A stretch of 64,000 nucleotides of DNA from Chryseomicrobium sp. FSL W7-1435. GTDB taxonomy: Bacteria > Bacillota > Bacilli > Bacillales_A > Planococcaceae. Location: contig NZ_CP151997.1 of NCBI RefSeq assembly GCF_038595005.1, positions 1,922,001 to 1,986,000 of the forward strand. Reading direction: 5' to 3'. Under the pieces are notes generated by a model that made no database searches, was not told the origin of the DNA, and was given only the letters and a program-made list of their open reading frames with translations. Below, piece after piece: positions 1-8,521 of this stretch. Position numbers and translations under genes: made by a program. Within the stretch, counting starts at the first letter, position 1. Each line of letters opens with the position of its first letter.

Positions 1-303
1 GCGGAATGCGCTTGTATTGTCGATTACAACTGCCCCTCTTGCAACCGCCTCTTTAGCTAGTTGACGAGAAACATCTCCTCCTGCAGAGAAAAATGCAAAG
101 TTTACACCCTCAAAGGCTTCAGGTGTTGCTTCCTCTATTACATAGGACTGACCATTTATATCAAGCTGTTGACCAGCAGATCGTTTTGACGCCAGTAGTT
201 TTAAATGGGAGTAGGGAAAATTCCTCTCAACTAATTTCTCAGCTATTTTTTGACCTACTGCTCCTGTCGCTCCAACAATGGCGACTACATATCTCTCACT
301 CAC
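1..303 (-). CDS. asd: Aspartate-semialdehyde dehydrogenase, N-terminal part (truncated by window edge)
   Basis: Reverse-strand translation from a GTG codon at 303 begins MSERYVVAIVGATGAVGQ, the glycine-rich NADP-binding loop of aspartate-semialdehyde dehydrogenases, and runs open to base 1 through FAFFSAGGDVSRQ and VIDNTSAFR, both typical of the family. The enzyme reduces aspartyl phosphate to the semialdehyde, the branch point to lysine, diaminopimelate, methionine and threonine. GTG is chosen because a GGAAGGGGAG ribosome site lies just upstream and the reading frame matches the family start. It follows spoVFB, as in B. subtilis, which fits shared demand for the dihydrodipicolinate branch. 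About 100 residues are visible; the catalytic cysteine lies outside the window. Confidence 0.93.
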   Translation of the reverse strand, partial: MSERYVVAIVGATGAVGQKIAEKLVERNFPYSHLKLLASKRSAGQQLDINGQSYVIEEATPEAFEGVNFAFFSAGGDVSRQLAKEAVARGAVVIDNTSAFR

Positions 304-408
304 ACAAAACTCCCCTTCCTGCATTCATAATGGCGATATTGTATCATATACGGTATGAAAATTCATTAAATTAAATAAATATTACTATAAATTATATTTC
401 GGAAGAGA

Positions 409-999
409 TTAACTATAAGAAATGAGTAGGGGCTGGAGTTGTTCTCCATCAAGTGCAGCTTCTACAGTTTTGGCAAGTTTTGAAAAGTCAGCTACAAGAG
501 AAGTAGGTTTTTTAACCGGATCATCTTGCCCTAAAGGAATGAGGTAAATGTTTTTACTACGCAACAGCGCCATAACATTTGGTCCGTTCATTCCTAGTGC
601 GTCATTTGTAGAGACACCGACGACTACTGGCTTTCGGTTTCTAAGAGTGGCCTTGGCAGCCATCAATACAGGTGAATCTGTTTGGGCATTGGCAAATTTA
701 CTCAGTGAATTTCCTGTGAGGGGAGAAATCACCATACAATCGAGCGGCGTGATGGGTCCAAAAGGTTCCGCCCCTGCTATCGTAGTGACTACTTTGCGAC
801 CACATAATTCTTCAAGTTTAGCTACCCACTGTTCTCCACTACCAAAGCGAGTATCTGCTGATAACACAGAGTACGTAACGATTGGATGCACTTCTGCCCC
901 TTCATTAAGTAATTGTGTAATCATCCCCTCTAATTCAGGAAATGTACAATGCGAAGCGGTCACCCCAAAACCTATCCTTTTATTAGCTAAAGTACTCAG
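409..999 (-). CDS. spoVFB: Dipicolinate synthase subunit B
   Basis: Flavoprotein-like subunit that works with SpoVFA to oxidise dihydrodipicolinate to dipicolinic acid in the sporulating mother cell. The protein has RIGFGVTASHCTF at the N-terminus, LDCMVISPLTGNSLSKFANA, TDSPVLMAAKATLRN and STNDALGMNG, which align closely with B. subtilis SpoVFB. An upstream ATG at 1047 would add 16 residues not seen in the family. The family-matching start is a CTG at 997-999 preceded by GGAAGGGG seven bases away, so I place the start there at about 197 residues. It overlaps the 3' end of spoVFA by 17 bases, which implies translational coupling. The start codon is the uncertain point; the function is not. Confidence 0.9.
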   Translation of the reverse strand: MSTLANKRIGFGVTASHCTFPELEGMITQLLNEGAEVHPIVTYSVLSADTRFGSGEQWVAKLEELCGRKVVTTIAGAEPFGPITPLDCMVISPLTGNSLSKFANAQTDSPVLMAAKATLRNRKPVVVGVSTNDALGMNGPNVMALLRSKNIYLIPLGQDDPVKKPTSLVADFSKLAKTVEAALDGEQLQPLLISYS

Positions 1000-1741
1000 T
1001 GAAAATCCCCTTCCGTTCAAATAATTGAATAAAGTCATTTGCTGCATCCAGCGGGTACACTTTGCCAGGTAATGCTAATAGATGATAGTATAAAACATCT
1101 ACCGGCTGCTGGATGCCACCTGGCAAAGATGCAAGGTCAATGACACAATGAGCATTGTTTGCAGTTTTTGAATCTAACCATTGATACGGAATTGTATTGA
1201 TGCATAGACAATCCAACTTTAGAGACGTTAGTAAATCAACTGCTTGAAATCCTTGTTGCCGAGCCTCTGCTTGCTGACTGATAGACCGCGTTCGAATTCT
1301 CACTTCTCCACCCAATGCCTTCAATTTAACAGCAAGGGTTTTTGCTACTCGACCATACCCTGCGATTTCCCAAAAATAAGAAGAAATTCGTCTAGGCATG
1401 TGGTGATAAAACCAATGCAGAAAACTTTCGGCAGTCAAATCGGCATTCATCCACAACCAATCTTCATCAGCCGTATAGGTGGTCACGTTTTGTGAATTAA
1501 AGTCAACAAAACTATGTTTGTTACCACTCCAAATCTCTTTAACGTTGGAAGGAATGATTAACTCTGTTTGATCATGCACCATTCCTATAGCAAGAAACAG
1601 CAAATCGACTTGGTTATTTTCATCATTTGATTGGCAAAAAGTATTCCAGTTCATGTATTGTTCAGTAGCAATTCCCTTGTGTTGCAGTTGCTCTGCTAAT
1701 GCTGTGTATCGGCTATCTTCTCCAATAATGACTATTCTCAT
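983..1741 (-). CDS. spoVFA: Dipicolinate synthase subunit A (short, divergent)
   Basis: Dehydrogenase-like subunit of dipicolinate synthase. At 252 residues it is shorter than the roughly 300 usual for the family. Recognisable elements are the dinucleotide-binding stretch IAGYGRVAKTLAVKLKALG (about 127-145), CINTIPYQWLD and VIDLASLPGG, the last two matching conserved SpoVFA segments. The N-terminal third is poorly conserved and the C-terminus is abbreviated. Placement between ymxH and spoVFB matches B. subtilis and supports the call better than similarity alone. Its ATG overlaps the ymxH stop by four bases. Transcription is probably driven from the sigma-K-type site upstream of ymxH. Confidence 0.85.
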   Translation of the reverse strand: MRIVIIGEDSRYTALAEQLQHKGIATEQYMNWNTFCQSNDENNQVDLLFLAIGMVHDQTELIIPSNVKEIWSGNKHSFVDFNSQNVTTYTADEDWLWMNADLTAESFLHWFYHHMPRRISSYFWEIAGYGRVAKTLAVKLKALGGEVRIRTRSISQQAEARQQGFQAVDLLTSLKLDCLCINTIPYQWLDSKTANNAHCVIDLASLPGGIQQPVDVLYYHLLALPGKVYPLDAANDFIQLFERKGIFTEYFS

Positions 1742-1977
1742 GAATTTTCACGCTGGAATAAGACATATTCATTTCCAATCACTTGTATGTCTTGCCATGA
1801 AATAAAAAATAGTGTGTCTCGATTTTTACCTTTCCAAGTCTTCGGGCTTTTCACTTCAATCCCTAACAATTCTCCTGTCTGTGGTTCAATGACAAGTTCC
1901 GCATGTTCAAGTAGGCCATATTTTTTTCCGTCCTGCATTCCTACTAATTCTTTTCTTACTAGCTCCGATAAACGCAT
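1738..1977 (-). CDS. ymxH: YlmC/YmxH family sporulation protein (PRC-barrel)
   Basis: A 79-residue PRC-barrel-like protein beginning MRLSELVRKELVGMQDGKK with LGIEVKSPKTW in the middle, typical of the YlmC/YmxH family. The biochemical role is unknown; in B. subtilis it is the first gene of the spoVF cluster. The start is supported by AAGGGGG eight bases upstream. The stop overlaps the spoVFA start. A sigma-K-like promoter lies about 20 bases upstream, consistent with late mother-cell expression of the three-gene unit. Confidence 0.85.
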   Translation of the reverse strand: MRLSELVRKELVGMQDGKKYGLLEHAELVIEPQTGELLGIEVKSPKTWKGKNRDTLFFISWQDIQVIGNEYVLFQRENS

Positions 1978-1995
1978 AAAACCCCCCTTATCCCC

Positions 1996-2022
1996 TACTA
2001 TATGTGTAGAGAAAAGAGGAGT
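1996..2022 (-). promoter_or_regulatory. Putative sigma-K promoter of ymxH-spoVFA-spoVFB
   Basis: On the minus strand the sequence reads AC, 16 bases, then CATATAGTA. This fits the sigma-K pattern (AC at -35, CATANNNTA at -10) with every defined base matching. It lies just upstream of the ymxH ribosome site. In B. subtilis the spoVF operon is sigma-K dependent, so position and sequence agree. No experiment is available here. Confidence 0.6.
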
Positions 2023-2031
2023 TTCATGAAA

Positions 2032-3249
2032 TTATACCGAATACGGTTGAACAATAGAAATTGCTTTTGGATGTGTAAACAATTGAGCTGCTTTCAAGAT
2101 ATCATCACTTGTCACAGCTTGGTATTTTTGCAAATACGATTCAACTGTATGCTGCTCGCCATAGAGCGTTTCGTTTTGTGCCAGTCGATTCATCCATGTT
2201 GTTGAACTTTCAAGCGACAGCAGAAGGTTGGATTCTATCTGTGCTTTTGCATTTTGGAGCTCCGTTTCAGAAAATCCTTTTTCTACTACTTCAGCTAAGA
2301 TATCGTCGACAGCCTCAAGTAGCTCAGTTAATTGGTCTGTTGATGTGCCTCCATAAATAGCAAAAACACCACTGTCTAAATAAGACGTTTGATAACAATA
2401 GATCGAATAAGCAAGTCCTCTCTCCTCACGAATGGCTTGGAAGAGACGCGATGACATCGAGCCGCCTAACATTGTTTGCAGCAGTACAATCGCATAAATG
2501 CTTGGATCTTTTACAGCAGTGGATGGCCACGCAAGTGTCACATGCGCTTGTTCAATTTCCCGTTCATTGCAAACGGCAGCTGGATGAAAATCGCCTTTTG
2601 TCAAAGGAGCAATTGATTGTGAATCCCAGTGATTGCTGCCGAACAACTGACAGATAGTATCTAACAACCTATCGTCAATATTACCTGCGACAGATACAAT
2701 AATTCGGGAAGGATAGTACATACGCTTGTAAAACGCAATTAGCTCCTCCTGCGTAAATGTGTTGACAGTTTCTATGGTACCCAGAATAGGCTGAGCAAGT
2801 GGGTGCTTATCATAAATTCCAGCCCATAAGTATTCATGCACACTATCGTCAGGTGTATCTTCTACCATATGAATTTCTTCAATGATGACTTGTTTTTCAC
2901 GTTCGATTTCTTGAGGATCAAAAACAGAGTTCCATAGCATATCTGCTAATAACTCTACGGCTTGATGAGCGTAGCTATCTAACACTCTCGTGTAATAACA
3001 TGTCTGCTCTTTAGAGGTATAGGCATTGCTATTGCCTCCAATTTTATCAAAAGCAATGGCTAATTCTTTTGCACTTCTAGTAGTTGTTCCTTTAAAAAGC
3101 ATGTGTTCAATAAAGTGCGCCATGCCCGCTTCTTTTGCGGACTCATAGCGAGACCCTGCTTCCACCCATACTCCTATAGAGACAGACCTAGTGTGCTCCA
3201 TAGAATGGGAAAGAACTCGAACGCCATTAGGTAATATTCGTTTGCTCAT
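2032..3249 (-). CDS. mlpA: M16 family zinc metallopeptidase (MlpA/YmxG)
   Basis: Insulinase-type processing peptidase of about 405 residues. The inverted zinc motif HFIEH is at residues 45-49, followed by LFKGTTTRSAKELA, and the distal glutamate region EREKQVIIEEIHMVEDTPDD is present. The later MLGGSMSSRLFQAIREERGLAYSI is the second conserved M16 stretch. The physiological substrate is unknown. I use the ATG at 3249 (MSKRILPNGVRV), which matches the family and has AAAGG upstream, rather than an upstream in-frame ATG at 3309 that would run through the pnp terminator. In B. subtilis ylxY lies between pnp and this gene; it is absent here. Confidence 0.92.
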   Translation of the reverse strand: MSKRILPNGVRVLSHSMEHTRSVSIGVWVEAGSRYESAKEAGMAHFIEHMLFKGTTTRSAKELAIAFDKIGGNSNAYTSKEQTCYYTRVLDSYAHQAVELLADMLWNSVFDPQEIEREKQVIIEEIHMVEDTPDDSVHEYLWAGIYDKHPLAQPILGTIETVNTFTQEELIAFYKRMYYPSRIIVSVAGNIDDRLLDTICQLFGSNHWDSQSIAPLTKGDFHPAAVCNEREIEQAHVTLAWPSTAVKDPSIYAIVLLQTMLGGSMSSRLFQAIREERGLAYSIYCYQTSYLDSGVFAIYGGTSTDQLTELLEAVDDILAEVVEKGFSETELQNAKAQIESNLLLSLESSTTWMNRLAQNETLYGEQHTVESYLQKYQAVTSDDILKAAQLFTHPKAISIVQPYSV

Positions 3250-3275
3250 GTTGATTCGACCTTTCGCTAGTAGTA

Positions 3276-3304
3276 CAAAAGCTGCATGCCTAGGCATGCA
3301 GCTT
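3276..3304 (-). terminator. Intrinsic terminator after pnp
   Basis: A perfect 22-bp palindrome at 3281-3302 (half-site GCTGCATGCCT) is followed on the minus strand by TTTTGTACT. It begins ten bases beyond the pnp stop and separates pnp from mlpA. Confidence 0.7.
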
Positions 3305-3311
3305 GTCAATA

Positions 3312-5423
3312 TTATTGTTGTTCAGCGCGCTCTTTTTCTTCTTTCAACACTGTTTTGCGTGAAATGTTGACGCGGCCTTGGTTATCAATCTCGATTACTT
3401 TCACGAGAAGTTCATCACCCATTTTTAGTACATCTTCAACGGCTTTTGTACGCTCTTCTTGTATTTCAGAAATGTGCAATAACCCGTCTTTTCCTGGGAA
3501 TAGTTCTAAGAAAGCGCCGAATTTTTCAATTCGTTTAACTTTTCCTAAGTAGTATTCTCCAACGACTGCAACACGCACAATATTTTCAATCATTTTACGT
3601 GCTTTTGCAATCATTTCTTCATCAGAAGAAGCAATGTAGATAGTACCATCTTGTTCTGTATCAATCTTAACGCCTGTTTCATCAATAATTTTATTGATGA
3701 CTTTACCGCCTGGTCCAATAACATCACGGATTTTGTCTGGGTTAATTTTTACTACATCAATTTTTGGTGCATATTTAGAAAGTTTCTCGCGAGATGCAGG
3801 CAATGTAGCTAACATGCTTTCAAGAATTTGTAGACGACCTGTTTTGGCTTGCTCTAAAGCTTCTTCAAGGATTTGACGAGACAATCCATCAATTTTAATA
3901 TCCATTTGAAGAGCTGTAACACCTTCAGCTGTTCCAGCTACTTTAAAGTCCATATCCCCAAGGTGATCTTCCATTCCTTGAATATCTGTCAACACTGTGT
4001 AATGTTCACCTTTTTTAATAAGACCCATTGCGATACCTGCTACTGGTGCTTTGATTGGCACACCAGCGTCCATCATTGCAAGTGTAGATGCACAAATACT
4101 TGCTTGTGAAGTCGAGCCGTTTGACTCAAGTACCTCTGAAACTAGACGCATCGTGTAAGGGAATGTCTCTTCATCTGGAATAACGGCTTCAAGAGCACGC
4201 TCTCCAAGTGCACCGTGACCAATTTCGCGACGACCTGGCGCACGGATTGGACCAGTTTCACCCACACTGAATAATGGGAAGTTGTAATGGTGCATGAATC
4301 GCTTAGACTCTTCTAAACCAATGCCATCAATAATTTGCACATCGCCGAGTGGTCCTAATGTACAAATACTTAGAGCTTGAGTTTGCCCACGTGTAAATAA
4401 TCCCGAACCGTGAGTACGAGAAAGAATACCAACTTCAGAAGAAAGTGGACGAATCTCATCTTGTTTACGGCCATCCGGACGAATTTTTTCTTCCGTGATC
4501 AAACGACGAACTTCTTCTTTCACAAGCATGTCAACAGTCTGACGCACTTGCTTCAATGTATCGGCATCTGCATCCTGAGACTCAAATGTCTCAATAACAC
4601 GCGTACGTACAGTATTGATTGCTTCATCGCGAGCAGCTTTTTCAGCCACTTGAACAGCTGTGTTGACTTCAACTTCAGCCATCGCTCTTACTTGAGAGAC
4701 GATGTCTTCATTCAATTGATAAAGTGTTACTTCAGTTTTTGCTTTACCTACTTCTGCAACAATTTTCTCTTGGAATGCAACTAGTTTCTTGATTTCCTCA
4801 TGACCGAACATAATAGCTTCTAACATGATTTCTTCCGAAACTTCTTTAGCACCGGCTTCTACCATGTTGATTGCATCCTTCGTTCCTGCCACTACTAAGT
4901 CCATTAAAGAGTTTTGCATCTGCTCTGTTGTTGGGTTAATTAAAAATTCACCGTTCACATAGCCAACTTGAACACCTGCAATGGGACCTTCGAATGGAAC
5001 ATCTGAAATTGATAGGGCTAATGAAGATCCAAGCATAGCAGCCATCTCAGAAGAACAGTTTTGATCAACAGACATGACGATTGAGATAACTTGTACCTCA
5101 TTACGGAAACCGTCTGCAAATAGTGGACGAATTGGTCGGTCAATAAGACGGCTTGTTAAAATAGCGCGCTCTGAGGGACGACCTTCTCGCTTGATAAATC
5201 CTCCAGGAATTTTACCGACAGCATATAATTTCTCCTCATAGTTCACTGTTAATGGGAAGAAATCTAAATTCTTAGGCTGTTTTGAAGCAGTTGCAGTAGA
5301 TAACACGGTTGTGTCACCATAACGCACAAGAGCTGCACCGTTCGCTTGTTTAGCTAATTGGCCTACCTCAATAATTAATGGGCGACCTGCCCATTCATAC
5401 GTATACGTTTTCTTTTCGGTCAT
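3312..5423 (-). CDS. pnp: Polynucleotide phosphorylase
   Basis: 3'-5' exoribonuclease and polymerase acting in RNA decay, about 703 residues. Two RNase PH domains are visible (N-terminal, with [21 protein letters not shown]-terminal, with [16 protein letters not shown] and [23 protein letters not shown] split across the phosphate-binding region). A KH domain follows ([20 protein letters not shown]) and then an S1 domain ([18 protein letters not shown]). The start is ATG 5423 ([11 protein letters not shown]) with GAGAGGAG upstream; an earlier in-frame codon at 5495 overlaps the promoter. It sits directly downstream of rpsO as in most Firmicutes, but has its own promoter. Confidence 0.97.
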   Translation of the reverse strand: MTEKKTYTYEWAGRPLIIEVGQLAKQANGAALVRYGDTTVLSTATASKQPKNLDFFPLTVNYEEKLYAVGKIPGGFIKREGRPSERAILTSRLIDRPIRPLFADGFRNEVQVISIVMSVDQNCSSEMAAMLGSSLALSISDVPFEGPIAGVQVGYVNGEFLINPTTEQMQNSLMDLVVAGTKDAINMVEAGAKEVSEEIMLEAIMFGHEEIKKLVAFQEKIVAEVGKAKTEVTLYQLNEDIVSQVRAMAEVEVNTAVQVAEKAARDEAINTVRTRVIETFESQDADADTLKQVRQTVDMLVKEEVRRLITEEKIRPDGRKQDEIRPLSSEVGILSRTHGSGLFTRGQTQALSICTLGPLGDVQIIDGIGLEESKRFMHHYNFPLFSVGETGPIRAPGRREIGHGALGERALEAVIPDEETFPYTMRLVSEVLESNGSTSQASICASTLAMMDAGVPIKAPVAGIAMGLIKKGEHYTVLTDIQGMEDHLGDMDFKVAGTAEGVTALQMDIKIDGLSRQILEEALEQAKTGRLQILESMLATLPASREKLSKYAPKIDVVKINPDKIRDVIGPGGKVINKIIDETGVKIDTEQDGTIYIASSDEEMIAKARKMIENIVRVAVVGEYYLGKVKRIEKFGAFLELFPGKDGLLHISEIQEERTKAVEDVLKMGDELLVKVIEIDNQGRVNISRKTVLKEEKERAEQQ

Positions 5424-5451
5424 TTGTGTACTCCTCTCAACATCCAAATCT

Positions 5452-5480
5452 ATGATATGTATCCTCTTGTAGTGTATCAA
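5452..5480 (-). promoter_or_regulatory. Sigma-A-type promoter for pnp
   Basis: The minus strand reads TTGATA, 17 bases, TATCAT, ending about 29 bases before the pnp start. It lies after the rpsO terminator, so pnp can be expressed independently. Confidence 0.5.
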
Positions 5481-5510
5481 ACTCCTACACTCCATGAAAA
5501 CAACTTTCTA

Positions 5511-5547
5511 TTAGCAGAAAGACTCAACCTGTATCACAAGTTGAGTC
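5511..5547 (-). terminator. Hairpin after rpsO
   Basis: Minus-strand stem GACTCAACTTG paired with AGGTTGAGTC is followed by TTTCTGC. The U-run is short, so termination may be partial and allow rpsO-pnp read-through. Confidence 0.5.
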
Positions 5548-5567
5548 TACTAAATTGAATATTCGAA

Positions 5568-5837
5568 TTAGCGGCGTAAGCCTAATTTTGCAATCAATTC
5601 ACGGTAACGTTGAACTTCTGTTTCACGAAGATATTTCAAAAGGTTACGACGACGTCCAACCATTTTGAATAGACCGCGACGTGAGTGATGATCTTTTTTG
5701 TGAGTACGTAAATGCTCGTTTAAAGAGTTGATCTCTTCAGTTAGCATTGCGATTTGGATTTCTGGTGATCCAGTATCGCTCTCGTGAGTACGGTACTCAG
5801 TGATTAGTTCATTTTTGCGTTCTTTTGTAATTGCCAT
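5568..5837 (-). CDS. rpsO: 30S ribosomal protein S15
   Basis: An 89-residue small-subunit protein that binds the 16S rRNA central domain. The sequence [20 protein letters not shown] with [19 protein letters not shown] and [13 protein letters not shown] is textbook S15 at full length. AGGAGG lies just upstream. A 97-nt leader precedes it, and S15 autoregulates its own mRNA in several bacteria. Confidence 0.98.
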   Translation of the reverse strand: MAITKERKNELITEYRTHESDTGSPEIQIAMLTEEINSLNEHLRTHKKDHHSRRGLFKMVGRRRNLLKYLRETEVQRYRELIAKLGLRR

Positions 5838-5934
5838 GTTAGTTTCCTCCTAAATAGTAAGTATCCCCTCTACCTGAGCAATCGTTGGAGAATCGAAAAG
5901 CCAAGATAAGGTTTAGTACAAGACGTACTGAATT
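5838..5934 (-). promoter_or_regulatory. rpsO 5' leader
   Basis: Leader of about 97 nt between the predicted start site and rpsO. The minus strand carries the hairpin AGTAC-GTCTT-GTACT near its 5' end. S15 leaders regulate translation in Bacillales; that this one does so is inference. Confidence 0.4.
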
Positions 5935-5963
5935 ATTATAGCAGACTGCCATTATGTGTGCAA
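5935..5963 (-). promoter_or_regulatory. Strong sigma-A-type promoter for rpsO
   Basis: Minus strand TTGCAC, 17 bases, TATAAT: consensus -10 and near-consensus -35. It overlaps the last codons of ribF. Confidence 0.7.
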
Positions 5964-6902
5964 GTGCTGGCTGGTTAGTAAGGCTATAGCTTGTTGCTTA
6001 TCAAGAGATATTTGAAGTTTTAATGCATCCAAAGACGGGAACTTTTGTTCTTTACGAATTGGTTGGTACCAGTGAATTCTAACCTGCTCCCCATAAATGT
6101 CTCGATCGAACTCGATTAGATGTACTTCAATCGATAATTTCTTTTCACTTTGAACGGTTGGTTTAAATCCAACGTTACATACGCCATCAAACCATTGATC
6201 TTGAACTTTCATTCGAACAGCATAGACGCCATTCGCTGGTATGAACTGTCCTTCATCTGGTTCAACATTGGCAGTAGGAAATTGAATAGTTCTTCCCCGT
6301 TTATCTCCATGCACAACAACCCCGTCCAGTTGAAACGGACGACCTAAAAGTGCACAAACTTGTTGCATGTTTCCGTTTTTTAACTCCGTACGGATGCGGG
6401 TTGAGCTGACTTTTTCATCATCAAGAACAAATTTTGGAACAGTTGTCACAGTTAGTTGTGGTGAAGCGTAGCTCTGCATCAACTCCATATTTCCTTTTCC
6501 GAACGAGCCGAACGAGAAATCAAAGCCAGCTATCACATGACGAACATGCAAACCAAGAATAAACTGTTCAATAAATGTTTCAGGTGAGAGTCGGGCAAAA
6601 TCTGACGTGAAACGCACGACAAAGACATCGTCGACGCCATGTGCTTGCAACAACTCCAGCTTTTGTTTAAGAGGTGTAATGTAGAAGATCTCTTCTTTTT
6701 TCCCACCCAATACAATGGATGGATGTGGATCGAAAGTCATCACTGCACTGCGAATCCCTTTTTGATGGGCAGAGGCAACTGCTTGATTAATTAATTGTTG
6801 ATGACCTTTATGTAGACCATCAAAAAACCCGATGGCAAGTGCGTATCCTTTATTATCAGGAGTCGGCATTTTTGTAGGATAGGTAATGTAATGAACTGTC
6901 AT
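5952..6902 (-). CDS. ribF: Bifunctional riboflavin kinase / FAD synthetase
   Basis: Makes FMN from riboflavin and then FAD from FMN, 316 residues. The N-terminal adenylyltransferase domain has IGFFDGLHKGHQQLI (about 25-39) and the C-terminal kinase domain has VVHGDKRGRTIQFPTANVEP and GVYAVRM. The RIRTEL element links the two. The start overlaps the truB stop by four bases (ATGA-type coupling). Order truB-ribF-rpsO matches B. subtilis. Confidence 0.95.
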   Translation of the reverse strand: MTVHYITYPTKMPTPDNKGYALAIGFFDGLHKGHQQLINQAVASAHQKGIRSAVMTFDPHPSIVLGGKKEEIFYITPLKQKLELLQAHGVDDVFVVRFTSDFARLSPETFIEQFILGLHVRHVIAGFDFSFGSFGKGNMELMQSYASPQLTVTTVPKFVLDDEKVSSTRIRTELKNGNMQQVCALLGRPFQLDGVVVHGDKRGRTIQFPTANVEPDEGQFIPANGVYAVRMKVQDQWFDGVCNVGFKPTVQSEKKLSIEVHLIEFDRDIYGEQVRIHWYQPIRKEQKFPSLDALKLQISLDKQQAIALLTSQHLHT

Positions 6903-7831
6903 TGTATTTCCATCTCCGGACGTGTGAACATTTTTTCAGGCTTCATGTAGCCTGGCTTTTCAGGATGTGCCCGATAAACAGCATGCGCCACCCCGTTTTT
7001 TCCAATTACAATTTTATCATGAATTAGAAGATCAGTGTGAGCAGGAAGGACTTGACCATTCGAAAACGCTTTTTCAAGATCTGCAGGGATTTCATGAAAG
7101 GGCCACTCAGTTAAGGAGCGCTCAATCGGCTGCAGAAGCTCATCCATTCGTTGTTCTTCGTACAGTTCTGCTACTTGTTGTATGGTGCGGGTTTCGGCTA
7201 CTCCAAACCCACCTGCTTGTGTACGAATTAATTTCTTCATGTGCGCCGGCACACCTAGTAATTTCCCTATTTGCACAGCCAATGTTCGAATATAGGTACC
7301 TTTACTACATACAACCTCTATCTCAAAGTCGATTTCTTCACCAGTCCATACAGAAGGCTCTTTCACTAGAGTGAGTGAATGAATGGTAACTTCTCGACTT
7401 GGACGGTCGATGACTTTTCCTTCACGGGCATACTCGTACAACCGTCTACCATTTACCTTAACGGCTGAGTACATGGGAGGTGTCTGAGTGATGGTACCAG
7501 TAAGTTGAGTCAAAGTATCCTGTAATTGAATGCTCTCTAAGTGAATCGGGTTATCGACAGAAGCAATGACATCTCCAGAAGCATCCTCAGTTGTTGTAGC
7601 TTTTCCTAGAGATACAGTTGCCCGATAAGCCTTCCCTTGAGCCATTACATATTCAGCGACTTTTGTTGCCTGTCCTAAGCAAATTGGCAGGACTCCTTCA
7701 ACATCTGGGTCTAAGGTGCCTGTGTGGCCAATACGTTTCATTTTTAAGATTTTTCTAAGTTTGAATACACAGTCATGGGAGGTCATGCCTGCTTCTTTCC
7801 ACAAGGGAAGAATTCCTTCAAGCTGTTGCAT
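6899..7831 (-). CDS. truB: tRNA pseudouridine-55 synthase
   Basis: Converts uridine 55 of the tRNA T-loop to pseudouridine; about 310 residues. Motifs are GILPLWKEAGMTSHDCVFKL, KRIGHTGTLDPDVEGVLPIC (catalytic aspartate in GTLDP), YSAVKVNGRRLYEYAREG and CSKGTYIRTLAVQIG. The ATG at 7831 (MQQLEGILP) is chosen over an earlier one at 7882 because AAGGAGAG sits just upstream and the extra residues would come from the preceding terminator. Confidence 0.96.
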   Translation of the reverse strand: MQQLEGILPLWKEAGMTSHDCVFKLRKILKMKRIGHTGTLDPDVEGVLPICLGQATKVAEYVMAQGKAYRATVSLGKATTTEDASGDVIASVDNPIHLESIQLQDTLTQLTGTITQTPPMYSAVKVNGRRLYEYAREGKVIDRPSREVTIHSLTLVKEPSVWTGEEIDFEIEVVCSKGTYIRTLAVQIGKLLGVPAHMKKLIRTQAGGFGVAETRTIQQVAELYEEQRMDELLQPIERSLTEWPFHEIPADLEKAFSNGQVLPAHTDLLIHDKIVIGKNGVAHAVYRAHPEKPGYMKPEKMFTRPEMEIQ

Positions 7832-7846
7832 AGTCTCTCTCCTTCT

Positions 7847-7879
7847 TAAAAAAAGCCCACCTCGAGTGGAGGCAGGCTT
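7847..7879 (-). terminator. Terminator-like hairpin between rbfA and truB
   Basis: Minus-strand stem AAGCCTGCCTC, loop CACTC, GAGGTGGGCTT, then a run of T. Eleven pairs including two wobbles. It starts right after the rbfA stop. Confidence 0.7.
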
Positions 7880-7883
7880 CAAG

Positions 7884-8228
7884 TTACTCTTGTTTGTTCA
7901 ACTTTCGCAATAGGTCATCAATATGATTACCATAGGCGATTGATTCATCTACTTGGAATGCAAGCTCAGGAGTTTTACGAAGACGAATACGTTTTCCGAC
8001 TTCTGAACGAACAATTCCTTTTGCCTTTTCAAGACCTTTCAGCGCTTCTTCTTGTTTCACTTGTTGCTCCAACACTGTCACGTAGACCGTGGCTTGTTGT
8101 AAGTCACCAGTTACTTCAACGTCCGTCACTGTTACAAATTCTACGCGAGGATCTTTGACCTTACGTTTAAGGATATCAGCGATTTCCTTTTTCATTTGCT
8201 CCGCTACGCGGTTTGCTCTCATCGACAT
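7884..8228 (-). CDS. rbfA: Ribosome-binding factor A
   Basis: A KH-like 30S maturation factor of 114 residues. [40 protein letters not shown] and [20 protein letters not shown] are diagnostic. The start is ATG 8228, matching B. subtilis RbfA, with GAGGTG six bases upstream; a GTG three codons earlier is possible. It belongs to the nusA-infB operon. Confidence 0.96.
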   Translation of the reverse strand: MSMRANRVAEQMKKEIADILKRKVKDPRVEFVTVTDVEVTGDLQQATVYVTVLEQQVKQEEALKGLEKAKGIVRSEVGKRIRLRKTPELAFQVDESIAYGNHIDDLLRKLNKQE

Positions 8229-8242
8229 TTTCTTCACCTCAA

Positions 8243-8521
8243 TTACAGCTCATGAATGGTGAACGATAAGCACTCCCATTCAGAGTTTGATTCTAAAAAT
8301 TCGAGTACGCTGTGTAACTCTCGTTCAGAATGGCGACGATCTGATGAGACCGTCACAATTCCAATCTTAGTTCGTTGCCATAGATCTTGAAAATCCAATT
8401 CACTAACCGCAACATTGTATTTTTGACTCGTGCGCTTCAACATTCGCTGCAACACAGCCCTCTTTTCCTTTAGGCTGTGCATTTGCGGCAAGATAAATTC
8501 ACACTCGAGGTAAAGAATCAT
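8243..8521 (-). CDS. ylxP: YlxP family (DUF503) protein
   Basis: A 92-residue protein with [20 protein letters not shown] and an alternating hydrophobic pattern ([26 protein letters not shown]) typical of the DUF503/YlxP family. It lies between infB and rbfA in most Bacillales. The function is not established, although position suggests ribosome assembly. Its start overlaps the infB stop by four bases. Confidence 0.9.
   Translation of the reverse strand: MILYLECEFILPQMHSLKEKRAVLQRMLKRTSQKYNVAVSELDFQDLWQRTKIGIVTVSSDRRHSERELHSVLEFLESNSEWECLSFTIHEL

Noticed and set aside
93-374. Plus-strand ORF antisense to asd
   Set aside because: The minus frame encodes a clear asd N-terminus; the plus ORF lacks a ribosome site or similarity.
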